64,000 nucleotides of DNA from Symsagittifera roscoffensis (lineage: Eukaryota; Xenacoelomorpha; Acoela; Convolutidae). Below, piece by piece: positions 1 through 10,315 of this stretch. Each line of letters begins with the position of its first letter. Positions within the stretch are counted from its first letter, which is position 1. The position numbers were made by a program, and so were the translations under genes. The stretch lies in contig NC_087063.1 in assembly GCF_963678635.1 (NCBI RefSeq), forward strand, positions 78,081,617-78,145,616, given 5' to 3'. Below the pieces are notes generated by a model. It did not search any database. It was given only the letters and a program-made list of their open reading frames with translations, and had not been told where the DNA came from.

Positions 1-594
1 GAGGGCCTGATTGATTTTTTTCAAACCTTTCGTCGCTTGACCTTGATAACTGCGACTTTTGATCTCCCACAAGACAACTCCATTTTTTGGGTCAATAGTC
101 ATGCAATCAATCTCTAAGTTTTCGGGGAAACCTTTATGGTTGAGTTTAATTTTAGAACTATTTCGCAAATCGTCCAGGCATTCGGAAGGCATTTCATGTT
201 CCGCAACTGTTAAAATCATGTCCCATTGCGATTTGTCAACAGCAAGTCCGTGAAAAATGAACATTGGCAATTCATTTTCTACGGCGTATTTTTGGATTTT
301 TTGCACGAAATTAAATTCTTCGGTTTTCGATTTTTGTCCTGTTCTGAAATTAATGTACTGTTTGTATCCGACATTGTCGGATTTTTGACCCCCTGAAGAT
401 CCCTCAGGTGGGTTAGGAGGCATTGATAGAGGTAGAGGAGGTACCAGGTAAACTCCTTTGGGCGTATTTTTTTCCAACCAATCGGGAAAAAATATGTTCA
501 TGTACCAGTCACACATAGACCTGAAATCATTAATATCGGAACACCCACCTGGAACGACATACTGGAGTGTCTGGAAGCAGTCAGAAGCAGCCAT
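1..594 (-). CDS. Partial gene, PD-(D/E)XK nuclease-like protein (3' end outside window)
   Basis: Reading the minus strand from the ATG at 594 gives 198 codons without a stop, running off the window edge. The upstream frame has TGA directly before the ATG and TAA a few codons earlier, which supports this start. Near the C-terminal end, around residues 161-179, the sequence shows E-I-D, then about a dozen residues, then W-E-I-K after two hydrophobic residues. This spacing is typical of the PD-(D/E)XK nuclease fold, where D and E-x-K bind the metal. A K/Q/G-rich helix-like stretch follows. The middle (about residues 60-75) is P/G/S-rich and looks like a linker. No signal peptide or membrane segment is seen. 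The nuclease assignment rests on the motif only. It could be a host gene or a captured transposon nuclease; the tandem repeat starts about 110 bp upstream of the ATG. Confidence 0.6.
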   Translation of the reverse strand, partial: MAASDCFQTLQYVVPGGCSDINDFRSMCDWYMNIFFPDWLEKNTPKGVYLVPPLPLSMPPNPPEGSSGGQKSDNVGYKQYINFRTGQKSKTEEFNFVQKIQKYAVENELPMFIFHGLAVDKSQWDMILTVAEHEMPSECLDDLRNSSKIKLNHKGFPENLEIDCMTIDPKNGVVLWEIKSRSYQGQATKGLKKINQAL

Positions 595-707
595 TCATTC
601 GTCAGTTTATTGCTGTCGATGTTAACTGAACATGGTTCCACAAAACACTGAAACAACAAAATTCTCCATTTCAATGTGTGTTGCATAATCAGATAAAATG
701 TTTCAAT

Positions 708-1138
708 TTAGAATAAACCATCATTTAAACTTTTAAAGCATTTATTCGAGCAAATGAAGTCAAACATACAATATCATTGAATGTATATGAAACAGAAAAA
801 CAACAAATATTCGAAATTGAAACTCGTCGTGACAACCAAAGAATCGCTATTTAGAATAAACCATCATTTAAACTTTTGAAGCATTTGTTCGAGCAAATGA
901 AGTCAAACATACAATATCATTGAATGTATATGAAACAAAAAAAACAACAAATATTCGAAATTGAAACTCGTCGTGACAACCAAAGAATCGCTATTTAGAA
1001 TAAACCATCATTTAAACTTTTGAAGCATTTGTTCGAGCATATGAAGTCAAACATACAATATCATTGAATGTATATGAAACAAAAAAAACAACAAATATTC
1101 GAAATTGAAACTCGTCGTGACAACCAAAGAATCGCTAT
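708..1138. repeat. Tandem repeat, 3 copies of a 143-144 bp unit
   Basis: The units start at 708, 851 and 995. They are nearly identical, differing by a few substitutions and the length of one A run. They sit upstream of the minus-strand ORF that ends at the window edge. No coding potential is seen. The high identity suggests recent amplification. Confidence 0.93.
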
Positions 1139-1558
1139 TTTACGACATCTTTTTTAATCACATAGCTTTAATCTTCCTCCAAAGCCCTCTTTGTTATGAG
1201 TAGAGCGTGTGAGCAAAAGAAAACTATCCGTTCAACACCTTTCTAAGAAAATTCAATTGTCCCGCACCGGAAACAACAGGGAAAGAACTAAGCGCTAATC
1301 ACATTTTTTTCTCAATTTTGACTACACCAAAAAGAACTCATGCGTTCATATAAAAGCCCCATTGGCCGTGATTCCAATACCAATAAACATTGAAACATTT
1401 CTCAGTGATTACAAAAGCGAGTGACTAACCTCCCACATAATTATTTGTAACATAACTTGATTTCTAGAATTTCAATAATACTTTAGCAGTATTAACTATA
1501 ATTCAATTGAGAGTTTCCATTTTAGTTCAGTTGCCTTTTTTAAAAAAAAAATATTTTA
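1139..1558. other. Intergenic, with a possible plus-strand TATA box at 1349-1356
   Basis: No ORF is convincing here. A TATAAAAG sequence at 1349-1356 is followed by a short pyrimidine/purine mixed leader. If it was a promoter, the transcript would run into the transposon that begins at 1559. This is weak evidence. Confidence 0.3.
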
Positions 1559-3822
1559 TTGTTCCGACTTTCGATACGAAAGTAACGGAATATTTGTGCT
1601 CGGGGTGGGTTTTTTTCTTCAGACAAATTTCGACTTTTTAACTAGCCATTTTTGACGGAACTTTTTTATATCATTCGAAAAGTATTGTTGTCCTAAGCTT
1701 GAATCTGAAAAAATATTTCACATGTGATCAATTTTTGTTAAGTTATGAGGTTTTAAAGATAGCCATTTTGGCCAATTTGACCAATTTGGGACAATTAACG
1801 CGCGATATAATTCGCGCTATTAACGCGTAAGCGGAGATTTAATCCGTCTTATAAACCGTTCCAAATTGGTTGAACGAAGCTTATTTGCCATAATTGATTT
1901 GTTACAAGGAACAAAATCTATCTTTTGTAAGTTTTAACAAAGTTTGTTGAACTACGTAAGGGTCTCACTTTGATATAATTATGTCTGTGATCGACTGGGT
2001 ATTTTTGGCGTAATTTTTAATTCACTAAGAAAAGCCAAAATGACCCATTTTTGGAGTAAAATTTCGGGCCCGAAATTCGCAAAACAGTTTACACCATATT
2101 ATTTCTGCTAAAACTTTAAGCAAATTTCGTCTTCATAAGTTTTCACCTAAACTGAACCCAATTTGAGAAAAACGGGTTTTAAATTTCAAGTTTAATGCGT
2201 TTTGTCCGGTTAATTTAAATCAGCACTGTACTAAAAAGAATTTAAATGAGTAAGCTAATTATTAGGACAACCTATCAGGTTATTGAATTGAAGTAAAACT
2301 TTTCTTCAACATTTGGTGCCCAAAGACAATAAAAATTTCACTGTTATGTTTGAACATATATACTAGAGGTTTCCAATTTTAGCGATGTATGTTGGATGTC
2401 AATTCAAGTGATCTTGGATCAAAAATTTGTAGATGGACTTTTTAAAGTCCGCAAAGGGCCTTTTCGTTTTTACTTTTAGATTCAGTGTTGACACATAGTT
2501 GTCTCACTTTAATTCAAAAACCTTAAAAAGAAGTAGCAAGATTCAGTCGAATCAGTCTATGTCATGTCATTCTATTTTAGACAATGCTCTACTATATTTC
2601 ATTCTACTTTTACCAGTCCACTCTATGCCAAGTCGTTCCTTAGCTTTATTGTCTTCTGTTTTTCATTAGACATTTTAATTAAACCCAAAAAAAGTTGAGG
2701 GAATATGCCAGAAGGAACTTTGAAAAATGTTGGACTTTTAAAATGCTTATTACGCTATTATAAGCCTTTGCACTAAAAAGCTAAAAATCACAAATTTCTA
2801 ACCGATTTCGAGAAAATTTGGGTTTTTTTATTTATTCCGACCAAATTTGCTATTAAGAATTTTTAATGTAAAAATGCAGAGAAAAAAAACACTGATAGCA
2901 CTGGTTGGTTTGCTTAAAACAAATCCGATCACTGTATTATTAAGCCGAATCCTAACTAGGCCAAATTTGAAGTGGTCTTTTTTCTTGGAGCTACTTTCTG
3001 TGTGTTTTTTTGTTAAAATTTTTTAGCGTATTTAAAATATATTACCAAACATTCTATATCCATTCCTAGGACCTGAAGATCTGAACAGAACATTTTGAGA
3101 CAATGCTGAATTTGATTGGCTATTTCCAGCCAATCAAATTGAAGCAAAATAGTTTAATTTCAAGACGTTGAATTATTGATTTTTGGGCGGAATAAGTAAA
3201 AAGACCCGAAATTTTTTATGTTGCTGGAGTCATGACTGAAAGAATTTTAATTTGACTTATCACCCAATCCATTTCGAGGTTTTTCTTATGTCTGATTCTG
3301 GTTTGATTCGGTAAAATTCTAAATGTTAGAAACGTTTTTCAAAATCTGTGGAGCAGTATTAACATGAAAAAATTAAATGTTAAAAAATCAAATTTTTTTT
3401 TTCAATTTGAGTTTTTTTTGTGAAAATTATCCCCCACACGCTTGTGAACCATTTTGTGAAATTAATCTCCCAATAAAGTACAAAATGATAAATTTTGCTC
3501 CTAGCAAAAAATCAAAAGTGGCAAATCAGCTTCTCTTAACCAATTTGGAACGATTTCTATGAGGGGTTGAATCTCCACTTTCGTTTTAACATCGCGAAAT
3601 ATATCGCGCGTTCATTGCCACAATTTGGTCAAAGTAGCCATCTTTAAATCCCAATAATTTTGCAAGAAGTGATCACATGAGAAATATCTTTTCAAAATTG
3701 AGCTCAAAACAACAATACTTTTTGAATGATGCTAAGAATTTCTGTCAAAAATGGCTAGTTAAAAAGTCGAATGTCTGAAGAAAAACCCAACTGCGAGCAC
3801 AATTATTCGCAAGTCGGAACAA
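1559..3822. mobile_element. 2.26-kb TIR DNA transposon, non-autonomous
   Basis: The left end reads TTGTTCCGACTT and the right end is its inverted complement. The inverted similarity continues inward for about 400 bp on each side (1559 to about 2010, and about 3400 to 3822), with scattered substitutions and indels. Landmarks shared by both arms include the CTAGCCATTTTTGAC block and the ACGCGCGATAT block. The interior has no ORF longer than about 60 codons, so no transposase is encoded and movement would depend on a related element. I could not find a clean target-site duplication. A third arm of the same family occurs at 43305-43719. Confidence 0.85.
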
Positions 3823-5395
3823 AAATAAGTCTGCCCGCTTGCTTCATTTATTGGTCATAAAAAATGAACTAGAAAATTGAACATTTTTCGTATAAATGGA
3901 TAAACAAAATTTGGCACTTCAAAATTTTGAGCAGCTGCTAGTTGCACGCGAGTGGTATTTAATTGTTTGTTTCACTCGCTTTCGCGCTTTCAATTTCAAC
4001 TCGAAATTTGAATTGCCAAATATACCCATTTAGGGGGAGTATAACCAAGTAGACCCGAAATCAGTTATTTGATATGTTTCACAGATGAAAAAGGACGCAA
4101 TTATCAATTTTCAAGAGGGCTGATAGATAAATGAGGTTGACCAAATGCACTTTCTGAGCTATCTTCAAATATTCAATAAATGGTTCTCGGCAAAAAATTT
4201 GCGCAATGCGAACAAAATGTTGTAATTTGGGCATTTTTTGGAAAATTAAAAAATTGCGTAAATTTCAAAACTTGGTTGATTGGTAGGTACTATTTAGTGT
4301 CGTTATAATAAACAAAAATCGGTATCTGTTAAGCATCCATGAACTGATGTGTCTCAGAGAAACAAATAGCCTGCTTATTTTGAATGAATACTTGAACGTA
4401 ATGAGTTTTGAATTATATCGACACACTCAAAAATCTCGGTTTCATGATCTGCGCAGATACATTTGAAACTTCTAATAAAAAAGAGTATGAAACACCATTG
4501 AAACGCCATTAATTTTATTGCCAATTTTTGTCGTTTTTTCTGTATATGTTGACATTTCTGTATATCAAATAAAAATTATCTGGTCAGTAATTTTTTCTTA
4601 AATTCCTTCTGTAAATGATTTAGTTGTTGTTTTATCGCGATGGCAACAAGCTTACCTGGTACTTTGACGAATTCAATAAGAGAACCAAGGTATGAGTTGC
4701 ATTAATCAATCTTTCTAATTTTTAAAACCAACTAAGTTTGAATGCAAGCTATTGATTAGTTGTGTAAGCTCAGCGTTTCAACGGCATTATTTTATCTTGT
4801 TTTTCGCACATGCCTTATGGACGGGTAATGCAATTTAATAATTTTTATTCGCATTATTGTAATTCAGCTGTTTGTTTGACCACGATGAAATTATGCTGGC
4901 TCGGTATTCTGGCGTTTTAAACACCAAGATAACCATGACAGTAATCAAGTTGTTCTGACTTTTGAACAAAACTTGGTTTTTAAAGCTAGCTATTTTTTAT
5001 GTACAAACGTTAACTGAACAAACTTGATTGTTAAAGCTAGCTAGCTAGCTATTTTTATGTACACTTTAAGCATATAGACACCATAAAAATGAATTATTTT
5101 GACCTGCTTTTTGCATTTGCTCTCACAGATCTGCTCTATTTAACAACAATGACAACAATGTGCAAACACGGAAAAAAAACTTTTGCTACACAATAAATAA
5201 CAAAAATCTTTTTTCCAGCAACGCAGCAATTTCAAGAAAACATTACCAGGCCAAAATGTGCGCTGGATAGCCGCACAGTTTTGTGTCTGTATGTTCCTGG
5301 ATTCCAGAGACAAGTCTTTAAAATTGTTCCAAAATGTAAATAGATTCCACTAACAAAATTTGAGCGGATTCGCGTACAAATACCTGTAACGTGAA
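3823..5395. other. Non-coding AT-rich spacer
   Basis: I see no supported gene. The only notable features are a short GCTAGC microsatellite at 5036-5050 and scattered homopolymer runs. Confidence 0.6.
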
Positions 5396-5459
5396 TTTTG
5401 TGGGCACATTTATTTTGTTGCGGAATCCTCAATAAGCAAATATAGCTAGTTGTTCTGGA

Positions 5460-5610
5460 TTCCGAAACTGTAAGTGGATTCCGCGAAATGTAAGTGGAAT
5501 CCACAAAGTGTAAGTAGAATCCGCAATTGTAAGTGGAATCGCAAAATTTGCATGCGGAATCCACAAATGTACGTGGATTCCGCAAAACGTTAGTGGATTC
5601 CGCATTTTTG
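5460..5610. repeat. Degenerate array of GGATTCC-core repeats
   Basis: About seven units of roughly 22-25 bp contain the self-complementary-like core GTGGATTCCGC or its complement GCGGAATCCAC, separated by short AAATGTAAGT-type spacers. Both orientations alternate. The same motif recurs at 38105-38410 and 42090-42460, and singly at 12335-12380 and 14540-14590. It looks like a dispersed repeat family or clustered protein-binding sites. The ORF that crosses it is a by-product of the repeat. Confidence 0.75.
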
Positions 5611-5814
5611 TTTATTACTGAACTTGCATATGTTTAATTAAAAGCTAAAGGCAGAATATTTGATTTATTATCAATAGCAACGCGCAATTTGAAAGCAGGG
5701 ACTTATCCATTTGTCACCTGAATGCATAAATGTGGATGTTAAACTTTTCTTTATCTTTATCTGATGATTTTTTGGGATCGGAAAAAAACAATCATCGAAA
5801 GCCATTTGTGATGA

Positions 5815-6115
5815 TTTGAAATGGGTTTGAAAAAGCGGTCCAAGGTTTGAAATGGCAGTTCATGCTTGAAATGGGGAGAGTTAAGTCGCTCATCAGTAAA
5901 TGAGATGAGATGGTTCAATTATATGGTTAAGAAATCATCATCAGTATTTGAGATGAGATGGTTCAGTTTGAAATGGCAGCTAAGTCACTCATCAGTAATT
6001 GAGAAGAGATGGTTCAGTTGGTTAAGTAATCATCATCAGTATTTGAGATGAGATGTTTCAGTTGGTTCAGAAATCATCATCGCACTCCTAAGTATTTGAG
6101 ATAAGATGGTTCATT
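5815..6115. repeat. Degenerate tandem repeat, roughly 50-60 bp unit
   Basis: Several imperfect copies contain the blocks TTTGAGATGAGATGGTTCAG and AATCATCATCAGT. Spacing is irregular (about 50-65 bp) and identity is moderate, so this is an older minisatellite. ORFs here reflect the repeat and are not considered genes. Confidence 0.75.
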
Positions 6116-6376
6116 GTTTTAGACGAAAAAAGGACGGCTCCATTGTATTTTTTGAAAGCTGACTTGAAACAACCTCTGAAAATTGGATCCAAATATATTC
6201 TTTTTATGAAAACTGAAAGGAAAAATTTATACAAGCGGTAAAAAAACAGTACGAAAAGTAAAATATTGTTTTTAAACACTGTTGAGCAATTGGATAAAAA
6301 TTTCTTCTTTATTTTTGACTGTTTCGACTGTTTCTGAATCTTTTCCCTCGAAACCTCTACGTTCGGCAAAGCGTCT

Positions 6377-6856
6377 CTATTGTCTCAATGGCTCCCTATG
6401 GTATTCGTACTCTGGTGTGTTTGTTGAAATTTTCTTCAGATAAAATTTGCGTTTACCTCTCTCATTGAAATTAATTCTCTTTTTCCACAACTTTGTTGTC
6501 GCATCGTTTGACGGGTTTGGGTTCCGATGTTTGAGCTTCTTTATAATAAAAGCGTTCACAGAGTCAAGTGGAGTATCTTGATCCGGACAAACGAAGGGTG
6601 TAATACTTTCGAATTGCAGACTCGATGGGAAATCAATTATTTCGGAAGCTGAAGAGTGCAAAGAATAACAGCAACAAAAATTTCTGTCAGACCTTGCTTT
6701 CAACAAATTTCCGGGCATTTTATCGTATTTAGTGAAGAACATTGCGTTGGAATGATTGTAGGCACTTCTGGACTTGAAATGCCCGGCTTGCAAGGCTGTT
6801 TTAAGTTCGCAGACAGACGACGGCTTGGAGAAATGGGTTTTTGGTACTTTCGCCAT
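6377..6856 (-). CDS. Hypothetical ORF, 159 codons
   Basis: This is an uninterrupted minus-strand reading frame, long for its AT-rich surroundings. The product is basic and S/K/N-rich, with a C-C-C-Y cluster near residue 52 and no recognised domain. The first 25 residues have no signal peptide. Its frame closes at 6377, next to another weaker minus-strand ORF (6088-6369). It could be a real exon or chance. I do not recognise a family. Confidence 0.3.
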   Translation of the reverse strand: MAKVPKTHFSKPSSVCELKTALQAGHFKSRSAYNHSNAMFFTKYDKMPGNLLKARSDRNFCCCYSLHSSASEIIDFPSSLQFESITPFVCPDQDTPLDSVNAFIIKKLKHRNPNPSNDATTKLWKKRINFNERGKRKFYLKKISTNTPEYEYHREPLRQ

Positions 6857-6949
6857 CTAAAGTGAGCCAATTTGAATTGACGGAACAAACTGGTAAAGTT
6901 GATACTGACATAATGAAACGTGAACTTTAGTGTTGAATCTAAGTGCAAG

Positions 6950-8010
6950 CTCTTTCATCAAAAACTCATAACCGTGCAATGTGTAACAAAATGAGTCACA
7001 TTATTTTGAAATGAACAGAGCCATGAGGACCCGGCTTGAAACATGGCTGAAAAACAGATTTCTCTACAAGGTAATAAATTGTAATCTGTTTTGCAAAACG
7101 TTGTGTCGATGTAAGGTTATCAAAGTTGTGAACAGCAGCCTCTAGTAAATTGTCGATCAGATGATTTATTTGCTTCGTATGACCAACTTGCCATCTGAAA
7201 TCGACGGTAATAAGGACAGATTCTTCTTTGGAAACTAGTAAAAATTTTATTGAATCTGGACAGTGACCGTAAGAGTGAAAGTTAGGGTATGGAGTTAGTT
7301 AGGAATCTGGACATAAGAGTGAAAGTTAGGGTATGAGTCTGGTCCCCGTCCGATGGAACATTGAAGGTTAACCCATGATCTGAATCCAGCGTATTTTATA
7401 TGGATTTAAATGAATATAAAGCGGCAATGCAATCAATTAAGTAGCCAAAACTTTATGACAAAAAGTTTTAATGTTATAGTGTTTGATCCTTTCGAAGAGC
7501 TCCGGCTTGTTAAGGCCCACCATGTGATCTGTATGACCTTGCGAAAGAAAATAAACCGTTAGATTCAAGGTTCTCACCACTGAAGCGATCACTTGAAACT
7601 CTGATATTAGACCGCCAAATTCTGTTATGGTTATTGAAGAAAAAAAGAAGTATGAACAGTGAGTTAATAAAATGAGGATTGAAGATACATTTCTATAATT
7701 TTTAAGAAACGAGAAGACCACCACATTTTGATCCTGTTGAGCCCGTTATCCGTGTGAAAATCTATCCTCGGTTTAGTTAAAGCCAAAAAATTAATCATTT
7801 GGGAACATAAAAAAAGACGCGAGTGGACCCGAAAAACAAAAACAACTAGCATCAGTTAAAGCCAATATTCCATTACCAAAAAGAAATACTTGGGAATTTT
7901 GATTCCATAACTATCATTAAAAAATTTAATTAGTTTAAATGACCATGTATAGCACCAATAAAAGTTTAAAAAGGGAAAAAGGGTACTGATAGCATACGGT
8001 CGGGCATTTG
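6950..8010. other. Intergenic, with a short direct repeat at 7252-7340
   Basis: No supported gene. A unit of about 45 bp (AATCTGGACA ... AAGAGTGAAAGTTAGGGTAT) occurs twice in direct orientation between 7252 and 7340. The remainder is AT-rich with only short ORFs. Confidence 0.5.
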
Positions 8011-8028
8011 CTTACTGTTTTAGTCGGG

Positions 8029-8195
8029 CGATTGTTTTCACTACGGCGATTGTTTTCACTACGGCGGCATTTGCACTAAGAAACCGTTTACTAATAAACC
8101 AATTAAATTTTTTATTAATACACTTTGAACCTTTACGGGGAGAATCCGGTAAAAATTTTTTAAATATATTTTGAACCTTTACGGGGAGAATCCGG
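8029..8195. repeat. Two small direct duplications
   Basis: GGCGATTGTTTTCACTAC is duplicated head to tail at 8029-8064. A 26-bp unit beginning TTTGAACCTTTACGGGG occurs at about 8125-8150 and again at about 8170-8195. They border a locally GC-rich segment. Confidence 0.85.
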
Positions 8196-8199
8196 CCGC

Positions 8200-8723
8200 A
8201 GGCTGGGATGACCAGCGGTTCTGGTTCCTCGACCGCGGCCTCGACCCAGATTAGCATTCCCAGCGACCGACAGCGCTGCTCGTCCGTGACTGCGGCCCCG
8301 CCCGCTTGCCCAATTATAGGGCAGAGTGTCATCAGAGGCGTCAACGCTGGATGAGTTGATATAGTATAGCGTGCCCGCGACCACCACCCAGCACGCGCAC
8401 GTGTGCGAATGCAAGAGCGACCAAGGAGGTGCTCTCCTCCTCGCCACTGCTCGAGAACAGATCAAAGTCAGAGACACTCATCAGCTGCTCCCGTTCCGGC
8501 TCCGTTCCGGGTCCCGGAAGGGCAGCACGGTTTCCACCTCTACCTCGTCATCCTCGCCTCCATGTGCCTCGTCGTCCTCGTCTGTCGTGTCATCGTCAGA
8601 GAAGATAAACCAAGTTAAAACTTGATTGATACGGAGGAAGGGATGGGTGTTCTTTTGTGGTTTAGATTGGAAAAATTTGAGTAAGTGGTCAAATGTGAAA
8701 AGGAGGGGTTGTTCACATGGCAC
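8200..8723 (-). pseudogene. GC-rich remnant of an acidic protein gene
   Basis: Base composition jumps well above the surroundings between about 8200 and 8600. On the minus strand, the frame from 8723 encodes a strongly acidic D/E-rich stretch followed by a P-F-R-D-P-E-R-S segment, then stops near 8481. Shifting the frame there restores a second D/E/S-rich stretch. A third open segment lies between 8344 and 8200. The change of frame between protein-like stretches suggests a decayed gene or unresolved small introns. Acidic N-terminal regions of this type occur in several DNA transposases, but no catalytic motif is visible, so no function is assigned. Confidence 0.4.
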
Positions 8724-9335
8724 CAGTTTTAGTTAATGTAACAATTTACACGATCCAAAGCAATAGTTGTGTGAAAAACCGTGGAAAACTTTGGAAAACC
8801 GACTGAGCGGCTCCAAGTCCTGTCGAAAGAGCGGGCACTTTGGATGCAACTCATCCGTCACCTTTCGCCATTAAGCCAAGCGCAGCTTATTTGCCACCTC
8901 CCCCTCAAGGATCTGATGTAAGGGTCTCCCCTCTTCACAACAGATCGGTCATATTTCTTGGGTTTCGTTAACAGAAGCGCTGACGATTTCTGAAACTTTG
9001 TTCACTGATAATGAGGATACCATATTTTCTGAAAATGAAAAATTCAGATAGTTACTCAGACTGCTTGATAAAAATGAGGATGACAAAATCGATCAAAAAA
9101 ACACTGTTTCAAAATGTCAATTAATAACTCTAGACTTCGTTTAAATAAAACTGTACACCTTAAATAATATTCGAATTCAGTATCACAAAGTCTTCAGGCC
9201 CTTTTGACTGCAATTAGGGCGGGCAATGCTCCCACTGGCAATGCTCCGCATGACCCACGATGGTGTTGGACGAGACAGTCCATCTCTTCTTTATCTGCCA
9301 GCCTTTCCTCATTTGTTGGCTTAAAACACATAGTT
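8724..9335. other. Intergenic, no supported gene
   Basis: Short proline-rich plus-strand coding-like text occurs around 8835-8930 but cannot be extended into a gene. Nothing else is supported. Confidence 0.4.
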
Positions 9336-9339
9336 ATCT

Positions 9340-9515
9340 TATTTTAGCATGAGCGATTAAACTGAGCAATCGTCATTTTTTGGGATGAATTGAGCATTTC
9401 AGTATACGGAATGACAAAACTCAATTATTGGGTTCAATTGAGAATTTCAGTATATGCAATTAAACTGGATGCCGTATTCGGGATACGGAAGTAATCATTT
9501 CAGTATCTGGGATGA
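9340..9515. repeat. Degenerate tandem repeat with ATTTCAGTAT core
   Basis: About four copies of roughly 40-45 bp contain ATTGAGNATTTCAGTATNNGG. The region is non-coding. Confidence 0.65.
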
Positions 9516-9658
9516 AATTCGAACAGAAATACTAGCGCAAATTATCCTGGCGAGGTGGTCACCTAAGGCTTTGTCGTGCGCCTTCTGAATTCTCCAGACT
9601 TCCTCCAGATCTTCTTATTCTTGTGGCGGTATCGTGTCTCTGGTTTATAAAAGTATCA

Positions 9659-10052
9659 TTATCTATTTTTGTTTATTTCGACAAAAATGAACCAGTATAC
9701 TCTTTGATGCCACAGATGCACCATAAACTCATTCAGAGCCAACATCTGAAAATCAGGATAGCAGCTGCTGAAGAAAACTCTGGCAGCCGTAAGAAGGTGT
9801 TCACGATGGACAAAATTGACACCCAAATCTACTGACTTTGAGAGCGTTTCAACCATGTGTATCAAGCCAGCTGGCATAACGAGGACCTGGCGCTCCGTCA
9901 GAACCTTTTTCTGATTCCCTTCAGCATCACAGCGAGGGTCATCCCCGGGAGACATCGGTTTCCTACCCAAAGGTTGCCGCGTCATATATTCCTGAATATC
10001 TGCTTGTTGTTGACCGACAAGGGCTATCAAATAAAATTTTTTGCAGCCTAAA
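9659..10052 (-). CDS. Coding exon of an unrecognised gene (3' part)
   Basis: On the minus strand a pyrimidine-rich tract ending TTTTAG at 10053 looks like a splice acceptor. The exon from 10052 stays open for about 130 codons to a stop at 9659. The protein text is complex and mixed in composition, with a Q/G-rich start, a K-P-M-S-P motif and a W-containing hydrophobic C-terminus. In frame, it can be joined to the open stretch 10268-10081 through a very short GT-AG gap of about 28 nt. It lies immediately downstream of the 2205-bp tandem duplication and is outside it, so only one copy exists. It is probably the 3' end of the same gene as the exons at 10453-11285. Function unknown. Confidence 0.45.
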
Positions 10053-10080
10053 AGGAAAAAAAAACTATATAGAACAGTTT

Positions 10081-10268
10081 TCTAAAACTCGTTGAAAAAA
10101 TTGTGGACCAGACTTTGTTTCTCCTTTCACTAAAATGTCCATCAAAGATGTACCGGTGATATCCTGGCGATTTGGTGTTCCTGCACCAGCCTGCGATAAC
10201 AGCAGATAGCTTGACTCCTTTGTCGATACTTCTGTCTTCTCCAATTTCCTTTTATGTATGTGTCCCAA
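10081..10268 (-). CDS. Coding-like exon of the same unrecognised gene
   Basis: An open minus-strand stretch of about 62 codons encodes a mixed, K/E/S/T-rich segment followed by a G-T-S-L-M-D-I-L motif and an F-F-Q-R-V-L-E helix-like end. It begins directly after a TAG that could be a splice acceptor. It precedes the exon 10052-9659 and reads in a compatible frame after removal of a short GT-AG gap. The link to the upstream exon across the duplication boundary at 10316 is not resolved; a frame change is needed there. Confidence 0.4.
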
Positions 10269-10315
10269 CTACACATCCTTGACCGCTTTTGAGACAGTGA
10301 ATTTTGTGGCGGCCG

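Noticed and set aside
8160-8625. GC-rich overlapping ORFs on the plus strand
   Set aside because: Multiple frames are open because of composition; the acidic minus-strand text is the better coding candidate.
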